8,637 nt of DNA from Collimonas sp. UBA1456 (GTDB lineage Bacteria > Pseudomonadota > Gammaproteobacteria > Burkholderiales > Burkholderiaceae_D), in the NCBI GenBank assembly GCA_002325825.1, contig DCSW01000120.1, positions 1 to 8,637 of the forward strand, in the 5' to 3' direction. The notes beneath the pieces are model-generated. The model did no database searches and was not told the origin of the DNA. It saw only the letters and a program-made list of their open reading frames with translations. This document shows positions 1 to 6,559 of the stretch, piece after piece (position 1 is the stretch's first letter; each line of letters begins with the position of its first letter). A program made the translations under genes and the position numbers.

Positions 1-436
1 GTATTGAAAAGGTGTTGAAAAGATCTCGAGCAGAATCTTAGCACAGGAAGCATTGGTGATATCGGTAGGTGTTTGTGTTGCAAGCAACTGCGTATAATGC
101 CGACATCGCTGCCATTCGCGCGTTGCTGGAGCAGCATGCCTTCTCGCTGAAAAATCCGAATCGCGCACGCAGTCTGATATTTATTTTCTGAAATCGCAAT
201 TCGGCCAATTTCCATGCGACCGACGGTAGCAGTTATGAGTTCTGGGCATACTAGGTTATCGCCATCAATGGCGTCAATCCACAAGTTGCAGCACGTCTGG
301 CACGCAGCCTGGATCGCCGGCGCATATTTGCGCCGGCGATCCAGGAAAAATGCGCAGCGCTTTGCAACGGGCGACGGTAACACCAAACTTGTCGAAAGAT
401 GTATTGGAAGTGATTGGCAAAGCATTAGCCAATTGA
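1..436 (+). pseudogene. pepN: Aminopeptidase N (PepN), C-terminal remnant, broken
   Basis: This is the 3' end of an M1-family alanyl aminopeptidase gene; the zinc site and active site would lie upstream of the window. Visible pieces of the C-terminal helical domain are LAQEALVI (frame starting at 38), then QATAYNADIAAIRALLEQ and FSLKNPNRARSLIF (frame from 81), then FHATDGSSYEFWAY, VIAINGVNPQVAARLARSL and FAPAIQEK, and finally KMRSALQRATVTPNLSK ending in VIGKALAN before TGA at 434-436. The KNPNR and NPQVAARL motifs are typical of PepN C-termini. Damage seen: an extra base near 62-71, TGA at 189-191, a TAG in the AY|VIAI segment where the family has Gln, and one base lost in the A-run near 347-351. 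It lies 58 bp upstream of fbp on the same strand. Residual translation or a promoter inside it may matter for fbp. The identity is confident; the 5' limit lies outside the window. Confidence 0.85.
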
Positions 437-494
437 TTTTGGCCGCTTTGGCATGCCATGCCGACGGCGACAGTTACTACGAAGAATGAACGAT

Positions 495-1496
495 ATGAAA
501 CGCATTAGTCTCACGCAACATCTGATCGAGCAGCAACGCCTACACAACAGTATTCCAGCAGAACTACGACTGTTGATCGAAGTGGTGGGCCGCGCCTGCA
601 AGACCATCAGCCATGCTGTCGGCAAGGGTGCGCTAGGCGAGGTGCTGGGCAGCACCGACAGCGAAAACGTGCAGGGCGAAGTACAGAAAAAGCTGGATAT
701 TATTTCCAATGAAATCCTGCTCGAAGCCAATGAGTGGGGCGGCCACCTGGCGGCGATGGCGTCGGAAGAAATGGAATCGATCCATCCGATTCCAAACCGC
801 TATCCGCAAGGCGAATACATGCTGCTGTTCGATCCTCTCGATGGCTCCAGCAATATCGATGTGAACGTTTCGATCGGCACCATTTTTTCTGTGCTTAAGG
901 CACCGGACGGCATGAAGATCCCGACTGAGCGGGACTTCATGCAAGCCGGACGTAAGCAGGTCGCCGCCGGTTATGCGGTGTATGGCCCGCAAACCATGCT
1001 AGTGCTGACTACCGGAAATGGCGTGCATTGCTTCACGCTGGATCGTGAGATGGGTTCGTGGGTCCTGACCCAAACCGACATACGGATTCCGACCGAGACC
1101 AAGGAATTTGCGATCAACGCGTCCAACGCGCGCCACTGGCATCCGCCGGTCACGTGTTATGTGAATGAGATGCTAGCCGGCAGCACTGGTCCGCGTCAAA
1201 AGGACTTCAACATGCGTTGGATCGCCTCGATGGTAACCGATGTGCATCGCATCCTGAACCGTGGTGGCATTTTCATGTATCCAGCCGATGCGCGTGAACC
1301 AGATAAGCCAGGAAAATTGCGTCTGATGTATGAAGCCAACCCGATGGCTTTCATCGTCGAACAGGCCGGAGGTGCAGCGACCGACGGCAAGCAGGCGATT
1401 TTGGATATCCAGCCGGAAAAATTGCATCAGCGTGTGCCGGTGTTCCTCGGCTCCAAGAGTGAAGTTGAATTGGTGACGCGCTATCACCAGGAGTAA
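495..1496 (+). CDS. fbp: Fructose-1,6-bisphosphatase, class I (intact)
   Basis: The enzyme hydrolyses fructose 1,6-bisphosphate to fructose 6-phosphate and phosphate in the cytoplasm, a committed step of gluconeogenesis. The frame is open for 333 residues, the normal class I length. Metal-binding elements are visible: Glu91-Glu92 in MASEEME and the FDPLDGSSN loop with Asp113 and Asp116. The substrate-binding class I signature KLRLMYEANP starts at Lys274. The start at 495 (MKRISLTQ) fits family N-termini and has GAAGAA about nine bases upstream. ATG at 486 (adding MND) is an alternative, and the in-frame ATG at 453 would add a 14-residue extension not typical of the family. There are no stops, shifts or missing motifs, in sharp contrast to nearly all neighbours. 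No clear terminator follows it. The nearest upstream gene is the dead pepN, so its promoter probably lies in that remnant. Confidence 0.97.
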   Translation: MKRISLTQHLIEQQRLHNSIPAELRLLIEVVGRACKTISHAVGKGALGEVLGSTDSENVQGEVQKKLDIISNEILLEANEWGGHLAAMASEEMESIHPIPNRYPQGEYMLLFDPLDGSSNIDVNVSIGTIFSVLKAPDGMKIPTERDFMQAGRKQVAAGYAVYGPQTMLVLTTGNGVHCFTLDREMGSWVLTQTDIRIPTETKEFAINASNARHWHPPVTCYVNEMLAGSTGPRQKDFNMRWIASMVTDVHRILNRGGIFMYPADAREPDKPGKLRLMYEANPMAFIVEQAGGAATDGKQAILDIQPEKLHQRVPVFLGSKSEVELVTRYHQE

Positions 1497-1617
1497 TTGC
1501 TGGATGTCCGTCTTTCAGACAGTGGTGTGACAGTCTATGTAGGATTGCAGGCTGTCGGCATCATGTCAATGTCAGTGTGAAGATGCACCAAATGACGCGT
1601 TAAACGTGTATCAATTT

Positions 1618-1795
1618 GGGTTAATAAATAGAGCTGTTCAGGCCCTGAATTCTTCTCTTTTCACGCCACATTTCACTGCGAGGCAGAATTGGAGGAACGG
1701 GCGAAGCGCAGCATAGACCGTGCTCCAAAGACATTGTTTTTGTTGTTACGGGTTGCCCCCTTTTTTTCAGAGGAGATGTTCGATTTGGCATTGCG
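1618..1795. repeat. Dispersed direct repeat, copy 1 (IS21-type element end)
   Basis: 178 bases that match 8458-8637 in the same orientation at about 84% identity by hand alignment, with a few short indels. Shared blocks include GGGTTAATAAATAGAG, CTGCGAGGCAGAATTG, CGAAGCGCAGC and TTTTTGTTGTTACGGGTTG. It sits between the istB stop (1799) and the outer edge of the element. Confidence 0.9.
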
Positions 1796-1798
1796 CTG

Positions 1799-2152
1799 TT
1801 ACCGTCTCTTGTCGGTAGCCAATCTATACAATTCGTCGTTAATCTCCAGGATGTGAACATGATGAGTGAGCCGGTCAAGCAACGAGTTGGTCAACCGCTC
1901 CGTACCGAGGGTACTGGCCCAATCGTTAAGCGTCAAGTTCGATGTCGCCAGCGTAGCGCCATGTGCATAGCGCCAGCTTAAAATTTAACACAACAATTCC
2001 GCACCTATCCAACAGCGTAGGTAATCTACCCTTTCGCGCGCGCAGCCAGCGTCGGCCTTCTCATACTCGCGGGCGAAGGTAGGCGGCTTGAAGGCCTTGA
2101 AATAGCTCTGGACTGACAATCACAAATACCCGCACATGGCGCTCGGCGACAT
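1799..2152 (-). pseudogene. istB: IstB helper ATPase of an IS21-type element, core deleted
   Basis: IstB is the AAA+ ATPase that helps the IS21 transposase choose its target. Two family segments lie in one continuous frame. The N-terminal one is SYFKAFKPPTFAREYEK...VDYLR (from about 2107), and the C-terminal one includes GAELL, SWRYAHGATLATSNL, GTERLTNSLLDRLTHHVH and ILEIN, ending at TAA 1801-1799. Between VDYLR and GAELL the whole nucleotide-binding core is missing, including the Walker A GxxGxGKTH motif and Walker B, roughly 150 residues by comparison with the family. TAA at 1987-1985 replaces an expected Glu in GAELLFE, and TGA lies at 2122-2120. ATG at 2152-2150 is a possible start but the N-terminus is uncertain. 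A run of eight C (2155-2162) precedes it. It is clearly non-functional. Confidence 0.85.
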
Positions 2153-2187
2153 CACCCCCCCCTCCCGAAGCAGAAATTGGCCCTTGC

Positions 2188-2233
2188 GGCATAGCCTCTA
2201 TTTTTAAGCAAAGTTAAAAATAGAGGCTATGCC
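2188..2233. repeat. Perfect 20-bp inverted repeat with 6-base spacer
   Basis: Arm GGCATAGCCTCTATTTTTAA (2188-2207), spacer GCAAAG (2208-2213), and an exact reverse complement at 2214-2233. It lies between the istB relic and the uncharacterised minus-strand ORF. As RNA it would form a long uninterrupted hairpin on either strand. There is no T-tract after it on either strand, so it is not a standard intrinsic terminator. It could be a transcript-end hairpin for the ORF at 2277-2588 or a pair of terminal inverted repeats left by a small element. The structure is certain; the function is not known. Confidence 0.9.
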
Positions 2234-2276
2234 ACTCCTTGATTCGACTGCTTCCTTCAACTTGACTAGCTGGGCC

Positions 2277-2588
2277 TTAGGCTATTGCTTCGAGCTTTGC
2301 TTTTCCTGGTAGGCGGTCCAGATCCTTTTTCAGAAAATGCAACTCATGCAGAGCCCTACGGAAATCTGGTGGCTTGAGTCGCGTCACGATCTTATAGACA
2401 CCTTTGGTGATCGTGATGAGCATATCTTCGCGGCTGGCAGCGAGCCGTCTAGTGTCGCCTTCGAAAAAGATCGGCGCCGCATAACCACCGTTGGCGTAGG
2501 CGAACAGCGCCGGATAATCGGCGTCATGGCCAAACCAAACGTAAGGGATAAAGCTGCTTTCTATCATGCGCGCCAATGTCCATGGCAA
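2277..2588 (-). CDS. Uncharacterised protein, probable C-terminal fragment
   Basis: I do not recognise this family. The frame gives about 103 residues from a TTG at 2588; an ATG seven codons later (MIESSFIP) is an alternative start. The sequence reads like a real protein: WFGHDADYPALFAYANGGYA with many aromatics, then APIFFEGD, a central basic/acidic stretch and a Lys-rich C-terminus (FLKKDLDRLPGKAK). No signal peptide or clear membrane helix is visible. No convincing ribosome site precedes either start. An in-frame TGA lies at 2597-2595 and the frame is open upstream of it for a while (through a run of seven T on the coding strand), so this may be the 3' part of a larger gene cut by a nonsense change. 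TAA at 2279-2277 is followed by the inverted repeat at 2188-2233. Confidence 0.5.
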   Translation of the reverse strand: MPWTLARMIESSFIPYVWFGHDADYPALFAYANGGYAAPIFFEGDTRRLAASREDMLITITKGVYKIVTRLKPPDFRRALHELHFLKKDLDRLPGKAKLEAIA

Positions 2589-2844
2589 GTCTACTCAGTT
2601 GTTGCCAAAAAAAGCAGTTCGATGATCGTCATTTCTGCGGGATTGGAATGCCTCTAAAGTCGGACGCTGATGTTAGATACTGATTGGCCCAACACAAATG
2701 TGGGATGAAATTTTTGTCCGAATCCGATTTACGAGGCGACTCTTATTAATCAGATATTGTTGAAACGGGGTCGGCACGGAGTGAGCGGAAATACTGCTCT
2801 CTCCAATGCTGATCCGTTGGAAATTACATTTTCTTTTGCACTTC

Positions 2845-2964
2845 CTATGTGACATCTTGAATCTTAGCGCCACCGGATTGCACATCTTTGCCCATGCCAG
2901 CGACAGTATTGCAAGCTGACAGCGCGCCGAACATTGCTGCAATCATCATTACTTTCTTGATCAT
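2845..2964 (-). CDS. Entericidin-like small lipoprotein (possibly C-truncated)
   Basis: A 39-residue protein starting MIKKVMMIAAMFGALSAC. It has a lysine-rich n-region, a hydrophobic core and the lipobox L-S-A-C (15-18), so Cys18 should be lipidated and the mature peptide placed in the cell envelope. The mature part, CNTVAGMGKDVQSGGAKIQD, has the CNTVAG..KD.Q.GG.KI pattern of the EcnA/EcnB entericidin family; family members are small, about 45-50 residues. AGGAG lies six bases upstream of the ATG, so translation signals are intact. The stop TAG (2847-2845) is followed in frame by EVQKKM and TAA at 2826-2824, which resembles the usual end of family members. TAG is therefore probably a recent nonsense change that removes seven residues. 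E. coli EcnB is a bacteriolytic lipoprotein; the role here is unknown. The gene is too short for routine ORF calling. Confidence 0.8.
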   Translation of the reverse strand: MIKKVMMIAAMFGALSACNTVAGMGKDVQSGGAKIQDVT

Positions 2965-3111
2965 TGCATTCTCCTCTGTGGGTTGGTAACAGAGTTACTT
3001 TATCACCGGCATCTGGATTGTTCGCGCTGAAATGCAAGTTTCGTAGATCGTGAGATAACTTTACAACATGGTTGGGAACCAGCGATTTAGCTAATTGCTT
3101 GACTGGCTTGC

Positions 3112-3785
3112 TCAATGTACCTGCAATAACTGTGGCAAGCCGCTGACGCGATTCCACAGAATCTGCATGCCGATACAGAGTAGGATGAACGAAGTCATGC
3201 GCTGCATGATGGTAGGGCCGGTATCGTCTAGCAAGTGTGATCAGAACACAGGTAAAACGGTTGTTCAGATAGACCGCCAATTCCACCAGAGCGAGACCGG
3301 CCACAGGCGCAATCAGTGACAGCGGCAAAGGCACCTTCACGCTACCCGCATGCCGGCACCGAAGATGATTGCAACCGAAATCTGGCTAGGGCCGACGATG
3401 AGTGAGAAAATCAGCGGCTAGAACGCTTTTTCGGAGCTGGCTCCTCGGTCCAGAGTGATTCCGGCGCCACTTCTCTTTCGGCATTCTATCCGAGTTGAGT
3501 ATTCTCCAGGTCGTGGCGATGGCCAGCAAGCCGCTAGCGACCTTGACTACCGGTAGCGACAGTTCGAAAAAGCCAACACGTGCGTGCTGATAAACATGCC
3601 GCCGATCAGCAGCAGGAAGGAATGGATCACCACGCGCCGGGTTAGCGAATTGCGGGTGTCGTCAGAGGCGCAGTGATCGTCAGCGGGTGGAATATCGGTG
3701 CGCCGCCGGGTAGGTTCATGATCGGCAATAGCGCAGCCAGCACGAACGGCACTGTTTTGGGGAAACTAAGTACATGAAATGCCAT
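3112..3785 (-). pseudogene. MarC-family (UPF0056) integral membrane protein, broken
   Basis: Pieces of a six-helix inner-membrane protein of the MarC family can be read in order across several frames: MAFHVLSFPKTVPFVLAALL and IMNLPGGAPIFHPLT; then RRVVIHSFLLLIGGMF; LSLPVVKVASGLLAIATTW; KAF-stop-PLIFSLIVGPSQISVAI; SLIAPVAGLALVELAVYL; and DDTGPTIMQRMTSFILLCIG followed by MQILWNRVSG, ending TGA at 3114-3112. The NP/NLPGG motif, VGP..ISVAI and DTG...MQR.. motifs are characteristic. Damage: frame changes near 3660, 3568 (T-run), 3475, 3430, 3345 and 3227, and TAG at 3420-3418 where the family has an aromatic residue. MarC homologues were once thought to be multiple-antibiotic-resistance genes, but their function is not established. 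The start ATG (3785) lacks an obvious ribosome site. Confidence 0.85.
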
Positions 3786-3898
3786 GTGTACTGTTGCTAA
3801 TCGTCTAGGTAAATCGGACGCCAGCAAGCCAGCCAGGACGCGACAGTTCGCTGCGTGTGCCCGATTCTAAACTGACAACATGGCGGCCGCGAGCTTGC

Positions 3899-4129
3899 TT
3901 ATCCGGCCTGACGCGGCTGCAGCAGTGGCTTACCAGCCGGAACGTTGGCATGCACGACGATATACCGGGCCGGATAGTGCGATATCTTCAACCCGAACGC
4001 CAATCGCATTGTAGTCGGCGATACCTGCTGCATTCTTTGTCCAATACCAGCGAACGCCAGGCGCATGGCGTCAATCGTATCGGCGATACTGATCAATTCG
4101 GCGACTTGCTGGTTGGTCATGAGTTTCAT
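3899..4129 (-). pseudogene. Ornithine cyclodeaminase/mu-crystallin family, N-terminal remnant
   Basis: The frame starts with ATG at 4129 behind AAAGGAACG (ribosome site on the minus strand) and reads MKLMTNQQVAELISIADTID, AMRLAFAGIGQRMQQVSPTT, MRLAFG, ending at TAA 3901-3899 after 76 residues. The opening (T..QV.ELISI.DTIDAMR.AF and the SP-T-R-LAFG element) fits the N-terminus of ornithine cyclodeaminase family proteins, which are about 310-330 residues. The NAD-binding Rossmann domain is absent. A possible further fragment, KLAAAMLSV, follows in another frame and may correspond to the segment before that domain. It starts 18 bases after the dadA-like pseudogene stop on the same strand, so the two probably formed an amino-acid catabolic operon. 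The substrate of the ancestral enzyme cannot be inferred; family members include non-ornithine enzymes. Confidence 0.65.
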
Positions 4130-4146
4130 GTTTGCGTTCCTTTGGC

Positions 4147-5208
4147 CTATGCGCGGTATGAAAAAGGGCTGGCACAGCTGAGGCTGCCGTGGCCGATATT
4201 TAAATACAGGTTCTTGAATGGGGTGGCGACAATCATCGGCACACCGTCTGGCGTCGTCGGTCGGAAGCCGCTCGCATGGCAACAGCACTTGGTTATCGGA
4301 GGGGTCGCCGCAGCCAGGAAAAAATTGCTCGACGTCGCGCTTCGATTCATCGATTGCTGCGTCAGAAACGCTGTGATCCATGCCGACCAGTTCCACCCGT
4401 CCGGCGACGCGCAGGCGATTCGCCAGGCGTGCGCAGAAGATTTTATAGAGGTCGGTAATCGATACCTGCGGCGCTGCGGATTGGTTGGTACTATCGATCA
4501 ATGGCACCGTGATGCTGTAACCTTTGAGCAAATAGAGCGGCAATCTGAATCCGGTCTGACGCGCGAAGCCGGTACTTTCTACGCCGAGCGCTAATACGTA
4601 TGCATCTGCCGCAATTCGCTCCTGGCCGGCATGCACCGTAGTCGGCGCACCGCTGCGTATTTCTACTTCGCCGATACACTGTGAATGCGTGAAGCGGAAG
4701 CCAGGATGTGGCGCCATCATCCCCACCAGTTGTCGGCAGAACAGCTCGCAATCGCCGACGACTTCTCTTGGCGTCGCTGTACATCATCAGTTCTCCTGGA
4801 GTACGATTCTGGAAGGAGATCGAGCGGGATCGTCTGTATCAGTTGTTGTAATTGAGCGCGGCTGAAGAGTGCCAGTGTCAGCAGATCGACGGTGGTCTAA
4901 CGCACGCGACTGGGGTTGCAGGCTGCCAGGAACTTGAGTGGTCAGCGCTATTGGGGGGCGAATCCATTTGCTGGCACAGCGTTAGCGGCGAATCGCTGCT
5001 GAATATGTATGCTGGCCAGTGCATTCCATACCGACAGATCGGCCAGCGGAGAGACGTAGGAATAGCTCATTTGTGCGCCGTTGCCGAGGCTGATCTGGCT
5101 TCCTGGCAGTGTCGCGGCATCGACCAAAGTTACTTGGTGGTTGGCTTTCAGCAAGCGGTAAGCGGAAGTCAGGCCGATGACGCCGGCACCTAATACGCAA
5201 ATGTGCAT
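4147..5208 (-). pseudogene. dadA: D-amino-acid dehydrogenase (DadA-like FAD oxidoreductase), broken
   Basis: DadA oxidatively deaminates D-amino acids with FAD, passing electrons to the respiratory chain. From ATG 5208 the N-terminus MHICVLGAGVIGLTSAYRLL carries the dinucleotide-binding GxGxxG at residues 7-12 and then VTLVDAATLPG, SLGNGAQMSYSYVSPLADLS. Further pieces are PLKFLAACNPSRVR, TTVDLLTLALFSRAQLQQLI, LMMYSDAK, GDCELFCRQL, ADAYVLALGVES, LPLYLLKGYSITVP, and the C-terminal FRPTTPDGVPMIVATPFKNL, YLNIGHGSL. Damage: TAG 4950-4948, TGA 4944-4942 and TAG 4899-4897 (the first two where the family has W-R-W), frameshifts near 4800 and 4760-4780 with about 45 residues missing after YSDAK, a frameshift near 4270-4300, and a deletion after GHGSL before TAG 4149-4147. 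Order and motifs make the family firm; the exact substrate class is inferred. Confidence 0.88.
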
Positions 5209-5410
5209 GTGTTCTGTCCGGTTATGGAAAGTTTTCAATCGATAATATCTTTGGTGGCGTTTGCCGTAGTATTGTCTACCGTATTGCATCCTTGGTTCGC
5301 AGGTTTGCGTTGCAACATTCTACTTACTATATGTCTGCCGTAGGCTTGTGTCTTATGCCAATTTGGCATTGTCTGCATGCGATTTGTCGGTCGCCATAGT
5401 AAAATGCAGC

Positions 5411-5438
5411 AGGTCACCCCCTTGCATTGCGATAGAAT
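5411..5438 (+). promoter_or_regulatory. Probable rnpB promoter
   Basis: A good sigma-70 -10 box, TAGAAT (5433-5438), ends seven bases before the first base of the RNase P RNA (5446), the normal spacing for transcription to start at the mature 5' end. The -35 region is weak: AGGTCA at 5411-5416 with a 16-base spacer shares only three bases with TTGACA. The position relative to rnpB is the main support. Confidence 0.5.
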
Positions 5439-5445
5439 GTGGCTT

Positions 5446-5767
5446 GAAGTAAGCCAGACAGCCGCTGGCTGACGCTGCAAGGGGTCGGCGGGAGGAAGGT
5501 CCGGACTCCATAGAGCAGGGTGACGGTTAATGGCCGTCCGCCGTGAGGCGAGGAATAGGGCCACAGAGACGAGCGTATTAAGTTACGGTGAAACGCGGTA
5601 ACCTCCACTCGGAGCAATCTCAAATAGGCACGCGTTGATGTTGCTCGCGGAGCGTGCGGGTAGGGAGCTGGAGCGCTGGAGAAATTCAGCGCCTAGAGGA
5701 ATGGTTGTCATAACGTCAGGGCGCAAGTCTGAGCGTCGTAACAGAATCCGGCCTATCGGCTTACTTC
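5446..5767 (+). ncRNA. rnpB: RNase P RNA, bacterial class A
   Basis: This is the catalytic RNA of RNase P, which removes 5' leaders from pre-tRNAs together with the RnpA protein. Ends are set by a perfect 10-bp P1 helix: GAAGTAAGCC (5446-5455) pairs with GGCTTACTTC (5758-5767). Conserved core sequences are present: GAGGAAGGTCCGGACTCC from 5492, the P8/P9 region (GACGG...CCGTC), CACAGAGACGAG (5562-5573), GGTGAAACGCGGTAACCTCCAC, GGAGCAAT..CAAATAGG, GGTAGGGAGCT, CCTAGAGGAATGGTTGTCA, and ACAGAATCCGGCCTATCGGC (5741-5760) closing P4. Total 322 nt. The P12 slot (about 5573-5584) is very short and P13/P14 are not evident. Nothing in the core looks broken, so it is probably functional. It is one of only two clearly intact genes in the window. 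Confidence 0.96.
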
Positions 5768-5785
5768 ATTTTCTTTTCAAGTGGT

Positions 5786-5801
5786 TGCCGCGATCGCGGC
5801 A
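5786..5801. repeat. 16-bp perfect palindrome downstream of rnpB
   Basis: TGCCGCGATCGCGGCA reads the same on both strands and begins 18 bases after the RNase P RNA. As RNA it could fold as a six-bp G+C-rich stem with a GATC loop and might help end the rnpB transcript. The nearest T-runs (5820-5825 and 5832-5836) are too far away for a canonical intrinsic terminator, so a terminator role is only possible. Confidence 0.4.
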
Positions 5802-5919
5802 GTACTGTCGTTCCCTCAAATTTTTGCGCAATTTTTGAATCTGGCGAATCCGGTTTCCCGGCAGCCCCGTATATGCGTGAGCAGGCTTCGAAAATTGACT
5901 CTCTTGTAAAGGAGTCATC

Positions 5920-6504
5920 ATGCGCAAACTGACTTATGCATTGATTCTGTCAGCAATACGGATCGCCACCAGCGCGGCCTACGTAGAAAATGCCGTAATG
6001 GTAGGAGGCCAAAGCATGTACCCAGCAAGGACATCATCGATAACGCCGTCAACTCGGCCGATCACACCACGTTGGTAGCCGCAGTAAAAGCCGCTGGCCT
6101 GGTTGATACCCTCAAGGGCAAAGGTTCATTCACCGTCTTCGCACGAACTAATGCAGCGTGCGCCAAGCTCCCGGCCGGCACCGTTGAGACTCTGCTCAAG
6201 CCATAAAACAAAGTGACTCTGACCAAAATTCTGACCTACCACGTGGTGCCACGGGTGCTCCGGTTACGCCGAGTTGGGAAGCGAAATCAAGAAGGGCGAC
6301 GGCAAAACTGAGCTGGCGACTTCCAGCGGCGGCAAGCTGACCTTTATGAAAAAGAACGGTCCGCACAACATCTCTATCGTTGATGGCGGTAGCCATATTT
6401 CCAATATCAGCACCTACGATGTTAATCAGTCGAACGGCGTGATCATCGTTATCGATACCGTGTTGTTGCCTAACCAATCGAACAGGGCGGTAATTGCAAC
6501 TTAG
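5920..6504 (+). pseudogene. Fasciclin (FAS1) domain secreted protein, broken
   Basis: FAS1 domains are about 130-140 residues and serve in surface or extracellular adhesion. AAAGGAG (5908-5914) and ATG 5920 start a normal secretory leader, MRKLTYALILSAIRIATSAA, followed by VENAVMVGGQSMYPA. A one-base loss near 6027 shifts to DIIDNAVNSADHTTLVAAVK, AAGLVDTLKGKGSFTVFA and TNAACAKLPAGTVETLLKP (the conserved H1 motif is FTVFAPTN in intact proteins). TAA at 6204-6206 replaces an expected Glu. Then KVTLTKILTYHVVP (H2 motif) runs into another frame change near 6250-6270, and LGSEIKKGDG, ISIVDGGSHISNISTYDVNQ and SNGVIIVIDTVLLP reach TAG 6502-6504. The order and motifs make this a single-domain secreted fasciclin protein that is now dead. 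A terminator follows at 6527. Confidence 0.88.
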
Positions 6505-6526
6505 TAATTAGGTGGCAGTGAATTAT

Positions 6527-6559
6527 GGCGACAGCAATCTCCACGTCGCCCTTTTTTTT
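6527..6559 (+). terminator. Intrinsic terminator after the fasciclin pseudogene
   Basis: GGCGAC (6527-6532) pairs with GTCGCC (6545-6550) across a 12-base loop and is followed by C and eight T (6552-6559). It lies 22 bases after the fasciclin stop codon. The stem is short (six bp) but G+C-rich, and the T-tract is convincing. Confidence 0.65.

Larger units (their letters stand above)
1618..2152 (-). mobile_element. IS21-family element relic (istB remnant plus element end)
   Basis: A decayed insertion sequence: the istB remnant (1799-2152, minus) is followed downstream by about 180 non-coding bases (1618-1795) that recur at 8458-8637. The shared sequence starts abruptly at GGGTTAATAAATAGAG in both places, with unrelated flanks, so 1618 is probably the element's outer end on the istB side. 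The istA transposase gene and the opposite terminal repeat are not seen; what lies beyond 2152 is not recognisable as IS21. The element cannot move by itself. The family assignment comes from istB; the boundary is an inference from the two copies. Confidence 0.75.

Noticed and set aside
1497..1617. Terminator for fbp, e.g. the GACAG...CTGTC pair near 1529-1558
   Set aside because: The stem is five bases with a long loop and no T-tract, too weak to call.
1660..1795. A protein-like frame (CEAELEERAKRS..., LFLLLRV) apparently shared by both copies of the repeat
   Set aside because: Differences between the copies in that frame are almost all amino-acid changing and indels break it, so there is no sign of coding constraint.
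3857..4594. A 245-codon plus-strand open frame, the longest non-fbp frame in the region
   Set aside because: It lies antisense to recognisable dadA-like and cyclodeaminase fragments, has no family features, and is open only because of the opposite strand's codon pattern.
5235..5838. Open frames overlapping the RNase P RNA and its upstream region on both strands
   Set aside because: The sequence is explained by the structured RNA and its promoter; none of the frames has a ribosome site or recognisable family features.
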